From positions 1 through 26,917 of the forward strand of contig JBJOND010000027.1 of NCBI GenBank assembly GCA_046052065.1: 26,917 nt of DNA, in the 5' to 3' direction. This stretch comes from CAINEC01 sp046052065. Its GTDB lineage: Bacteria; Bacteroidota; Bacteroidia; AKYH767-A; OLB10. The notes under the pieces are model-generated. The model was not told the DNA's origin. It was given only the letters and a program-made list of their open reading frames with translations, and searched no databases. The position numbers and the translations under genes were made by a program. Shown one piece after another: positions 16,444 to 23,506 of this stretch (its first letter is position 1; every line of letters starts with the position of its first letter).

Positions 16444-16749
16444 TTATTTTTTCTTGAACATTTCCAACATACGGTCTGTTACCACAAAACCGCCAACTAC
16501 GTTTAACGTACCTAATAACACAGCTAAAAATCCTAAAGCTAATGCTAAGTAATCGGTAGGGTCTACATTAAGCATAACATAAATAGCTCCCACAATAACA
16601 ACTCCGTGAATAGCATTTGCACCACTCATTAAAGGTGTATGTAATACCGTTGGAACACCTCCGATAACTTCGATACCTACGAATACAGATAACAAAACGA
16701 AATAAATCATTTCGCGGTGTTCGCTGATTAAGTTTAAAATTGATTCCAT
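16444..16749 (-). CDS. pntAB: NAD(P) transhydrogenase subunit alpha, membrane part
   Basis: A 101-residue hydrophobic protein with three likely membrane helices, corresponding to the C-terminal membrane part of E. coli PntA (domain IIa). VGIEVIGGVPTVLHTPLMSGANAIHG is the conserved segment of this subunit, and the last helix ends in ALGFLAVLLGTLNVVGGFVVTDRML followed by the short basic tail MFKKK. Splitting the alpha subunit into soluble and membrane proteins is common outside enterobacteria. It lies between pntAA (30 bp) and pntB (18 bp). Confidence 0.95.
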   Translation of the reverse strand: MESILNLISEHREMIYFVLLSVFVGIEVIGGVPTVLHTPLMSGANAIHGVVIVGAIYVMLNVDPTDYLALALGFLAVLLGTLNVVGGFVVTDRMLEMFKKK

Positions 16750-16779
16750 CTTATATTCTTTGTTTTTTCGTTTAACTAA

Positions 16780-17886
16780 TTAAGCAATCATCTTTTTTCC
16801 TTCGTGCACGATCAACGACCCTTTTGTGATCTCTTCGTCCATTTCCCATTTGAATCCATCTTTTGTAGCTAAATGCATCAAAAATGTTTGAATGTTCTTC
16901 GCATATAAATCAGATGCATTGAAAGGTAGGAGAGAAGGGATGTTCGATTCTCCGATGATAGTTACTCCGTGCTTAACAACAGTTGCATTGACTTCACTCA
17001 CTGCGCAATTACCTCCTTGTTCAACTGCCATATCTACAATCACAGATCCTAGACGCATACTTTTTACCATGTCTTCTGTAACTAAGACTGGTGCTTTTCT
17101 TCCTGGAATTAGTGCAGTAGTAATTACGATGTCAGCTTCAGCAACATGTTTTGCAACTAGTTCTTGTTGGTTCTTTAAAAATTCTTCTGATACTCCTTTC
17201 ACATAACCACCTTCAATTTTAATTGAATCGTCGCCTTTTACTTGAATGAATTTACCACCTAACGATTCTACTTGTTCTTTAGTCTCTGGACGGATATCTG
17301 TTACTTCTACAATTGCACCTAATCGTTTAGCTGTTGCAATTGCTTGTAAACCGGCAACACCAGCACCAAAAATTACAATCTTTGATGGTTTAATTGTTCC
17401 TGCCGCTGTCATTAATAAAGGGAAAATCTTACCTAGTGTATTCGCAGCTAAAATTACTGACTTATATCCCGCAAGGTTAGCTTGAGAACTTAAGGCATCC
17501 ATTTTTTGAGCTCGTGAAATACGCGGAATTGCATCTACAGAAAATGCAGTGATGCCATGTTTAACACATGACTCCACTAAATTTGGATTGGTACCTGCCC
17601 ACATAAATGATATCAAAACAGCACCTTTTTTCATCTGAGCAATTTCTGCATCAGAAGGAGCATTTACTTTTAATATTACATCTGCGGTTTGGTAAATTTT
17701 ATTAGCATCTGATTCTAATTTACCGCCAGCGTTAACATAACTGTCGTCAGAAAAATACGAATTCAAACCTGCTCCCGACTGAACACAAACATCAAAGCCT
17801 GCTTTAACCAATTGTGCAGTAACATCAGGCGTAGCTGCCACTCTTTTCTCGTACGCTTTTGTTTCTGTTGTAATTCCAATTAACAT
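16780..17886 (-). CDS. pntAA: NAD(P) transhydrogenase subunit alpha, soluble NAD-binding part
   Basis: A 368-residue protein forming domain I of transhydrogenase, which binds NAD(H) on the cytoplasmic side. The N-terminal half resembles alanine dehydrogenase (GITTETKAYEKRVAATPDV, then QSGAGLNSYFSDDSY); the dinucleotide fold has IVIFGAGVAGLQAIATAKRLGA followed by VEVTDIRPETKEQVESLG. The SQANLAGYKSV and NCAVSE segments are also family-like. It is the first gene of the pnt operon. Upstream on the minus strand, TTCCTTTG (one mismatch from TAnnTTTG) about 30 bp before the ATG is a possible -7 box. Confidence 0.96.
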   Translation of the reverse strand: MLIGITTETKAYEKRVAATPDVTAQLVKAGFDVCVQSGAGLNSYFSDDSYVNAGGKLESDANKIYQTADVILKVNAPSDAEIAQMKKGAVLISFMWAGTNPNLVESCVKHGITAFSVDAIPRISRAQKMDALSSQANLAGYKSVILAANTLGKIFPLLMTAAGTIKPSKIVIFGAGVAGLQAIATAKRLGAIVEVTDIRPETKEQVESLGGKFIQVKGDDSIKIEGGYVKGVSEEFLKNQQELVAKHVAEADIVITTALIPGRKAPVLVTEDMVKSMRLGSVIVDMAVEQGGNCAVSEVNATVVKHGVTIIGESNIPSLLPFNASDLYAKNIQTFLMHLATKDGFKWEMDEEITKGSLIVHEGKKMIA

Positions 17887-18091
17887 AATTTCTCAAAATT
17901 ATTTTTGTTGTGCAAAGGAATATAAAAAACAGCAATTTCAGAACGAAAACATAAATTGTTTTTGTGTTTTAACTTGCTAATAACATTAGCTTAATTATAT
18001 GCTCTACTTTGATTATTGAAGCTAACATGCATTTAAAAGTTTTTTATCTGCTTAATTTTTTCGAAGTTTGTAGGTAATTAGCAGAAATAAT
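17887..18091. other. Divergent intergenic region between pntAA and a conserved small gene
   Basis: A 205-bp AT-rich spacer. Weak -7 candidates are TTCCTTTG toward pntAA and GAAGTTTG (18063-18070) toward the plus-strand gene, each one mismatch from consensus. No hairpin or small coding frame stands out. Confidence 0.5.
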
Positions 18092-18433
18092 ATGGCGAAG
18101 TTTACACCCGCGTACTTAAAGAAACTAGAGGAGCTTCTTAAAGAGCAAACCTATGAAGTGCGTTATGAAAAGGGTAATTTTAGATCGAATTATTGTCTTT
18201 TAGAGGCCAAAAGAGTTGTAGTAATTAATAAGTTCTCAACTCTTGAAAGTCGTATACAAGCCCTTATTGAAATTATTACGACCTTGAATAATAGTGGTCA
18301 AATAAAGGTAGATTTTCGAGATATCGGACTTAAAAATCCAATTGTAAATAAAGAGGATAATATGGAGCTTGATTTTTCAGAAAATGTAGATGAGGCTATT
18401 GAGCCATCCACAGAAAACACCGAAAACGAATAA
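18092..18433 (+). CDS. Conserved small protein of unknown function
   Basis: A 113-residue soluble protein. The first 75 residues look like a compact conserved alpha/beta domain with YEVRYEKGNFRSNYCLLEAK (17-36), RVVVINKFSTLESRIQALIE and a strongly acidic, probably disordered tail (from about residue 85: NKEDNMELDFSENVDEAIEP). I recall near-identical blocks (VRYEKGNF, VVVINKF) in small Bacteroidota proteins of unknown function, but I cannot name a family. The metallo-hydrolase gene begins 5 bp after its stop, so the two are translated from one mRNA and may be functionally linked. No signal peptide. Confidence 0.8.
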   Translation: MAKFTPAYLKKLEELLKEQTYEVRYEKGNFRSNYCLLEAKRVVVINKFSTLESRIQALIEIITTLNNSGQIKVDFRDIGLKNPIVNKEDNMELDFSENVDEAIEPSTENTENE

Positions 18434-18438
18434 TTCTT

Positions 18439-19206
18439 TTGCAAACTAAAATCACATTTCTAGGTACAGGTACTTCACAGGGTGTTCCTTTGATTGGCTG
18501 TGATTGTGAGGTATGCACTTCTAATGATAATCGTGACAAACGTTTGCGAACATCCATCATGGTTGAGTGTGGCGATACGACAATTGTTATCGATTCAGGT
18601 CCCGATTTCCGACAACAAATGCTTCGTGAAAAAGTAAAGAAGTTAGATGGATTAGTTTTTACTCACGAGCATAAGGATCATATCGCAGGAATGGATGATA
18701 TCCGTGCATTTAATTTTATCAGTAAAAAACCTGTTGATGTATATTGTACGAAACAAGTTGAGACAGCCTTGCGCCGAGAGTTTTTTTATGCTTTTGAAAA
18801 TGATTATCCTGGAGTTCCGGAGCTAACTATTTTTAATTTTGATGAGGATGAATTTACTATTGGTGATATAACCTTGCTTCCAATTAAAGTATATCATGCT
18901 CAACTTGAAATACGCGGATTTAGAATTGGCGATTTCACCTTTATTACTGATGCTAATTTTATAAGCGAAAAAGAAAAAAAGAAAATTGAAGGCTCGAAAG
19001 TTATGGTTATAAATGCCCTTCGCCGAAATTCCCATCCCACTCATTTTAATTTAGATCAAGCTTTATTTTTACTCGACGAATTACAAATTGAAAATGGTTA
19101 TTTAATCCATTTGAGTCACCAGATGGGCAAGCATGAAGATGTTTCTTTGGAGCTTCCTTCCAACCGCTTTATTGCCTATGATGGCCTACAAATCATCATT
19201 GATTAA
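18439..19206 (+). CDS. MBL-fold metallo-hydrolase (PhnP-like)
   Basis: A 255-residue metallo-beta-lactamase-fold enzyme. It opens KITFLGTGTSQGVPLIGCDC with a CDCEVC cysteine cluster like the structural zinc site of PhnP, then IDSGPDFRQQM, THEHKDHIAGMDD (the HxHxDH metal motif), ITDANFIS, and HLSHQMGKHED near the end. PhnP is a cyclic phosphodiesterase; relatives without a phn operon, as here, have unknown substrates. The start codon is TTG at 18439: no ATG precedes the glycine-rich first strand, and the first in-frame ATG (MVECGD) would remove it. ATT at 18433 is the only other candidate. It follows the small conserved gene by 5 bp. Confidence 0.88.
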   Translation: MQTKITFLGTGTSQGVPLIGCDCEVCTSNDNRDKRLRTSIMVECGDTTIVIDSGPDFRQQMLREKVKKLDGLVFTHEHKDHIAGMDDIRAFNFISKKPVDVYCTKQVETALRREFFYAFENDYPGVPELTIFNFDEDEFTIGDITLLPIKVYHAQLEIRGFRIGDFTFITDANFISEKEKKKIEGSKVMVINALRRNSHPTHFNLDQALFLLDELQIENGYLIHLSHQMGKHEDVSLELPSNRFIAYDGLQIIID

Positions 19207-19266
19207 TTGTGAAAAAGTATGTTTCTAATTGTTGGATTATGTTAGGAATAATCTAATTTAACGCCT

Positions 19267-19274
19267 TATCTTTG
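19267..19274 (+). promoter_or_regulatory. -7 box of cmk-ispH
   Basis: TATCTTTG is a full TAnnTTTG match ending 5 nt before the ATG at 19280; the transcript should begin at about 19278-19280. A -33 element is weak (TTAG at 19242-19245, 21-bp spacer). Confidence 0.5.
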
Positions 19275-19279
19275 TAAAC

Positions 19280-19987
19280 ATGCACTCACGAATGATCATA
19301 GCAATTGATGGATTTTCTTCTTGTGGAAAAAGTACAGTTGCAAAAGCTATTGCCAAGCGTTTAGGGTTAAAATACATCGATTCGGGTGCTATGTACAGAG
19401 CGGTAACGCTTTATTTTATGCGCAACGGAATTCCTATTCCTGATCCAGATGAGTTAGTCGATTTTCCGTTTGATTTCAATCCGGTTTTAGATAAAATTCA
19501 AATTACATTTCAAGTAAATCCAGCAACAGGATTAAGTGAAGTGTATTTGAATGGTGAGAATGTTGAGCAGCCTATCCGAACAATGGAAATAAGTGAGCAG
19601 GTTAGTCATGTTAGTGCCATTAAATCGGTAAGAAAAAGAATGGTTGAATTACAGCAGGCAGAAGGAGAGACGGGTGGTCTTGTGATGGATGGACGAGATA
19701 TCGGTACAACGGTATTTCCACACGCAGATTTGAAAATATTTATGAAAGCAGACCCGATGATTCGTGCTGAGCGCAGATTTAAGGAGCTAGTTGCCAAAGG
19801 GGTTGAAATAACGGTGGAAGAGGTGGTAAGTAATGTTGTAGGCCGTGACTATGAAGATTCTAATCGGGAGGAAAGTCCACTAAGAAAAGCCGAAGATGCT
19901 ATTGTCCTTGATAATTCGCATTTAAATCAGGAGGAGCAAGTAGAATTTGTTGTGAAAGAAATAGAAAAGTTAAAAGTAGGTTGCTAA
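19280..19987 (+). CDS. cmk: Cytidylate kinase
   Basis: Cmk phosphorylates CMP and dCMP with ATP. The P-loop is IDGFSSCGKSTVAK (about 9-22); DSGAMYRAVTLYF (36-48) and MDGRDIGTTVFPHADLKIF are the CMP-binding and core segments, followed by the lid RAERRFKEL and the GRDYEDSNREESPLRKA region. Length 235 is close to normal. A second ATG at 19292 would give MIIAIDG and also fit; I kept 19280 because family members usually have a few residues before the first strand, and the promoter allows it. ispH follows 42 bp downstream and rpsA after that, a grouping (cmk, ispH, rpsA) seen in several phyla. Confidence 0.95.
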   Translation: MHSRMIIAIDGFSSCGKSTVAKAIAKRLGLKYIDSGAMYRAVTLYFMRNGIPIPDPDELVDFPFDFNPVLDKIQITFQVNPATGLSEVYLNGENVEQPIRTMEISEQVSHVSAIKSVRKRMVELQQAEGETGGLVMDGRDIGTTVFPHADLKIFMKADPMIRAERRFKELVAKGVEITVEEVVSNVVGRDYEDSNREESPLRKAEDAIVLDNSHLNQEEQVEFVVKEIEKLKVGC

Positions 19988-20029
19988 ACAATATTGACAA
20001 GCAAGTGTTGTTATCAAACAAATAAAAAG

Positions 20030-20920
20030 ATGAACGTTACAATAGATCCCAATTCTGGTTTTTGCTTCGGAGTAGTTTATGCCATTCAGATGGCCGAAGA
20101 TGAATTAGACGCAACAGGTAAATTATATTGCCTAGGTGATATCGTTCATAATAACATGGAAGTAGAGCGTTTGATGGCAAAAGGACTTCAGATTATTAAT
20201 CATGAAGACTTAGCAGAATTACACGATTGTAAAGTGTTGATTCGTGCACATGGTGAGCCTCCATCAACGTATGAATTAGCGCTTAAAAATAATATTGAAC
20301 TTATTGATGCATCTTGTCCTGTGGTTTTGAAACTTCAAAATCGCGTTAAAACAAGTTTCGAAGGCATTCATGATGATGCTCAAATTGTGATTTATGGGCA
20401 GCCAGGGCATGCGGAAGTGAATGGATTAGTAGGGCAGACAGATGGAAGAGCAATTGTGGTTTTTGAAGAAAAAGATTTAGATAATATTGATTACGATAAG
20501 CCGGTTCACTTTTTTTCGCAGACAACCAAAAGTACAATCGGGTTTGAAAAAATGGTTCGTGATATTCAAGAGCGAATTGTAAAGCATAAAGGATCCTTAG
20601 AAGATGGTGACTTTGTTACAAACGATACACTTTGTCGTCAGGTATCAAATCGCGAACCTCAACTAAAGCGCTTTGCCGCTGCTTATGAGGTAGTTGTGTT
20701 TGTTAGCGGAAGAAAGAGTTCAAACGGAAAAGCCTTGCATGCAGTTTGTAAAAACGTTAATCCGGATAGTTATTTTGTTTCATCGGCTGATGAAATTGAA
20801 GCGGAATGGTTCAATGGTAAACAAACTGTTGGTATTGCTGGAGCTACTTCAACACCGATGTGGTTGATGGAGCAGGTGAAGGAAAAAATTGAGCAATTAG
20901 CTGTTTTAGAAAGCCAATAA
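20030..20920 (+). CDS. ispH: 4-hydroxy-3-methylbut-2-enyl diphosphate reductase
   Basis: IspH is the last enzyme of the MEP (non-mevalonate) isoprenoid pathway, reducing HMBPP to IPP and DMAPP with a [4Fe-4S] cluster. From the ATG at 20030 the protein has 296 residues; the three cluster cysteines are C12 (SGFCFGV), C96 (DASCPVV) and C202 (NDTLCRQVSNR), almost the numbering of E. coli. H residues in GDIVHNN and IRAHGEPP and the E in PGHAEVNG are also conserved. A possible TTG start at 19994 would add 12 residues rich in Cys/Lys with no family match, so it is rejected. No strong terminator follows; an inverted repeat at 20966-20986 lies in the rpsA promoter. Confidence 0.96.
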   Translation: MNVTIDPNSGFCFGVVYAIQMAEDELDATGKLYCLGDIVHNNMEVERLMAKGLQIINHEDLAELHDCKVLIRAHGEPPSTYELALKNNIELIDASCPVVLKLQNRVKTSFEGIHDDAQIVIYGQPGHAEVNGLVGQTDGRAIVVFEEKDLDNIDYDKPVHFFSQTTKSTIGFEKMVRDIQERIVKHKGSLEDGDFVTNDTLCRQVSNREPQLKRFAAAYEVVVFVSGRKSSNGKALHAVCKNVNPDSYFVSSADEIEAEWFNGKQTVGIAGATSTPMWLMEQVKEKIEQLAVLESQ

Positions 20921-20965
20921 TCAGTCATTTTTTCAAATCAAAAATTTCTGTTTTATAAATATAAA

Positions 20966-20986
20966 ATCCTTTGATATTCAAAGGAT
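20966..20986. repeat. Perfect inverted repeat over the rpsA -33 box
   Basis: ATCCTTTGA (20966-20974), TAT, TCAAAGGAT (20978-20986). The left arm contains the -33 TTTG of the rpsA promoter and the right arm fills part of the spacer. It could be an operator, or a poor terminator of ispH (only GTTTATT follows). Confidence 0.7.
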
Positions 20987-21000
20987 GTTTATTACATTTG
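20970..21000 (+). promoter_or_regulatory. Canonical Bacteroidota promoter of rpsA
   Basis: TTTG at 20970-20973, exactly 19 bp, then TACATTTG at 20993-21000: a perfect TTTG-N19-TAnnTTTG promoter. The predicted start near 21004 gives a leader of about 43 nt before the rpsA ATG, which has no purine-rich Shine-Dalgarno at the usual spacing (AGAGG lies 14-18 nt before the ATG). Confidence 0.8.
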
Positions 21001-21046
21001 CACTCCTTTTTTGAAGCACTTAAAATCAAAAGAGGCAATTAATTAG

Positions 21047-22864
21047 ATGGCAAATTCTACACATATCAATTTTGCAACGCCTGATTCCAGCGAATTCGAT
21101 TGGGATAACACAGGCAAAGCTTATGAAACGTACAAGTCGGCTGACCGTGAGAAAATGGAAGCGTTGTATGATCATAAGTTGAATCAAGTGCTGGAGCACG
21201 AAATCATGATGGGTACCATCATTAGCTTAACCAGCAAAGAAGCCGTTGTTGACATCGGCTACAAGTCGGATGGTTTGATTCCGCTTACTGAATTCCGTCA
21301 CATGCCTGACTTAAAAGCAGGTGATAAGGTGGAAGTGTACGTGGAAACGACAGAAGACAAAAACGGTCAATTGATCCTTTCTCACAAGCGTGCTCGTGCT
21401 ACCAAATCTTGGGAGCGTGTTAACGAATCTTTGGAGAAAGATGAAATCATTACCGGTTACGTTAAATGCCGTACGAAGGGTGGTTTAATCGTAGATGTTT
21501 TTGGTATTGAAGCTTTCTTACCAGGATCTCAAATCGATGTTAAGCCTATCCGTGACTACGATGTTTACGTAGGAAAAACAATGGAATTCAAGATTGTGAA
21601 AATCAATCAGGAGTTCAAAAATGTGGTTGTTTCTCACAAGGTTCTTATCGAGAACGAAATGGAGAAGCAGAAGCTTGAAATCATGAGTAAACTTGAAAAA
21701 GGTCAAGTACTTGAAGGAACTGTGAAAAACATCACTTCTTACGGTGTGTTCATGGATCTTGGTGGTGTTGATGGCTTACTTCATATTACTGATATCAGCT
21801 GGGGCCGCATCAATCATCCAGAAGAAGTATTGAAGTTGGATGATAAAATCAATGTAGTAATTCTTGATTTTGATGATGAGAAGAAGCGTATCGCGTTAGG
21901 ATTAAAACAATTAACTGCTCAACCTTGGGAAGCTTTAGATGCAAATCTGAAAGAAGGCGACCGTATCAAAGGAAAAGTTGTTGTGTTAACTGACTACGGT
22001 GCATTCATCGAAATTATTCCGGGCGTTGAAGGTTTGATTCACGTTTCTGAAATGTCTTGGTCACAACATTTACGTAGTCCACAAGACTTCTTAAAAGTAG
22101 GTGATGAAGTAGAAACAGTAATCCTTTCAGTTGACCGTGATGAGCATAAAATGTCATTAGGTTTAAAACAACTTTCTGATGATCCTTGGGGAGCTATCTT
22201 ATCGAAATACCCTGTTGGATCTAAGCATAAAGCTAAGGTTCGTAACTTCACTAACTTCGGTGTATTCGTTGAATTAGAAGAAGGTGTTGATGGATTAATC
22301 CACATCAGCGACTTAAGCTGGAACAAGAAAATCAAGCATCCTGCTGAATTCACTAAAATTGGTGAAGAACTAGATGTTGTTGTTTTAGAAGTAGATGTTG
22401 ATAATCGTCGTTTAAGTCTTGGTCATAAGCAATTAGAAGATAATCCTTGGGATACTTACGAAACAGTATTCACTGTAGGAAGCGTTCACGAAGGTGCTAT
22501 TGGCAAAGTAACTGATAAAGGTGCTGCAGTAATGTTCTCAACTTATGGTGTTGAAGCATTCGCTCCTTACCGTCAGTTATCTAAACAAGATGGAACAGTT
22601 GCTAAAGAAAACGAAACTTTAGATTTCAAAGTAATCGAATTCAGCAAGGACAATCGTCGTATCGTAGTTTCTCATACTCGTATCTTTGATGAAAAAGCTT
22701 CTGAAGAAAAGAAAGTTCAATCTGCTGAAAAGGAAAAAGATGAGAATACAACTGCAAAAGCTGTGAAGAAAATTAAAGAATCACAGGAGAAATCAACTTT
22801 AGGAGATATCTCGGCGCTTGCAAACTTGAAGAACAGCATGGATGAAAATAATAACAATGCATAA
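21047..22864 (+). CDS. rpsA: 30S ribosomal protein S1
   Basis: S1 binds mRNA on the 30S subunit and helps unfold and recruit it; in Bacteroidota, where Shine-Dalgarno pairing is little used, this function matters more. The 605-residue protein holds six S1 (OB-fold) repeats at about 52-115, 132-200, 218-286, 304-373, 391-460 and 478-546; repeats 3-5 carry the typical YGVFMDLGGVDGLLHITDIS-like core and end in LGLKQL. An acidic N-terminal extension of about 50 residues and a charged C-terminal tail (550-605) flank them. It has its own promoter and a strong terminator, and its codon use is that of a highly expressed gene. It follows cmk-ispH. Confidence 0.97.
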   Translation: MANSTHINFATPDSSEFDWDNTGKAYETYKSADREKMEALYDHKLNQVLEHEIMMGTIISLTSKEAVVDIGYKSDGLIPLTEFRHMPDLKAGDKVEVYVETTEDKNGQLILSHKRARATKSWERVNESLEKDEIITGYVKCRTKGGLIVDVFGIEAFLPGSQIDVKPIRDYDVYVGKTMEFKIVKINQEFKNVVVSHKVLIENEMEKQKLEIMSKLEKGQVLEGTVKNITSYGVFMDLGGVDGLLHITDISWGRINHPEEVLKLDDKINVVILDFDDEKKRIALGLKQLTAQPWEALDANLKEGDRIKGKVVVLTDYGAFIEIIPGVEGLIHVSEMSWSQHLRSPQDFLKVGDEVETVILSVDRDEHKMSLGLKQLSDDPWGAILSKYPVGSKHKAKVRNFTNFGVFVELEEGVDGLIHISDLSWNKKIKHPAEFTKIGEELDVVVLEVDVDNRRLSLGHKQLEDNPWDTYETVFTVGSVHEGAIGKVTDKGAAVMFSTYGVEAFAPYRQLSKQDGTVAKENETLDFKVIEFSKDNRRIVVSHTRIFDEKASEEKKVQSAEKEKDENTTAKAVKKIKESQEKSTLGDISALANLKNSMDENNNNA

Positions 22865-22890
22865 TATTAGTTTTCATAAATAGTAAAAAG

Positions 22891-22922
22891 TCCCTCTTAA
22901 TTCGTTAAGGGGGATTTTTTTT
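22891..22922 (+). terminator. Rho-independent terminator of rpsA
   Basis: TCCCTCTTAA (22891-22900), loop TTCG, TTAAGGGGGA (22905-22914): a 10-bp stem with one T-G wobble and a TTCG tetraloop, followed by eight T (22915-22922). Confidence 0.93.
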
Positions 22923-22934
22923 GAATAAATACAT

Positions 22935-22942
22935 TAAATTTG
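22935..22942 (+). promoter_or_regulatory. -7 box of pyrR-pyrB
   Basis: TAAATTTG, a full TAnnTTTG match, ends 6 nt before the pyrR ATG at 22949. No TTTG sits at the right -33 position because the rpsA terminator occupies it. If used, the pyrR mRNA has at most two or three untranslated bases. Confidence 0.5.
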
Positions 22943-22948
22943 CACCTG

Positions 22949-23506
22949 ATGCAACACGGACAAACAAAGCGAATTTTTGATAAGGAATTGCTACGCATTA
23001 CCATCGATCGTCTATGTTATCAGTTAATCGAAAACCATAACGATTTTAAAGGTACGGTCATCATCGGAATTCAGTCGCGCGGTGTACTGGTTTCACGTCG
23101 TATTTTCAAACGACTGCAAGAGATTAATCCTACGATAAATATTCAGTACGGTGAGCTTGATATCAGCTTTTATAGAGATGATTTCAGACGTAGAGAATTG
23201 ATTGTGCCAAGTGCTAATAAAATGGATATTGAAATTGAAGGGAAGGTTGTTGTTTTGGTAGATGACGTATTGTATACTGGAAGAACTATCAGAGCTGCTC
23301 TCGATGCATTGTTAGATTTTGGTCGTCCAACCAAAGTTGAATTACTCTCTTTAATTGACAGAAAGTTTAGTCGTGAATTACCGATTGCCGCCGATTATAT
23401 CGGACAATCTATAGATACCATCGCAAGTGAAAAAGTATTAGTTCAACTTCAGTCGGATGATGGTGACGACGGAGTATGGATCACTTCATCAGAAACAAAA
23501 TTATGA
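22949..23506 (+). CDS. pyrR: PyrR: pyrimidine operon regulator / uracil phosphoribosyltransferase
   Basis: A 185-residue type I phosphoribosyltransferase. VVVLVDDVLYTGRTIRAAL is the PRPP-binding motif; IIGIQSRGVLVSRRIFKRL and ELDISFYRDDF match PyrR rather than other PRTases. In Bacillus, PyrR binds UMP and the 5' leader of pyr mRNAs to cause attenuation, and it has weak UPRTase activity. The start is ATG 22949; a TTG at 22940 lies within the -7 box and is rejected. The stop overlaps the pyrB start (ATGA), so the two are co-translated. The apparent lack of a leader argues against Bacillus-type self-attenuation here. Confidence 0.94.
   Translation: MQHGQTKRIFDKELLRITIDRLCYQLIENHNDFKGTVIIGIQSRGVLVSRRIFKRLQEINPTINIQYGELDISFYRDDFRRRELIVPSANKMDIEIEGKVVVLVDDVLYTGRTIRAALDALLDFGRPTKVELLSLIDRKFSRELPIAADYIGQSIDTIASEKVLVQLQSDDGDDGVWITSSETKL

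Noticed and set aside
19994..20029. TTG start extending IspH by 12 residues
   Set aside because: Starting at 20030 puts the cluster Cys at positions 12 and 96, the usual numbering.
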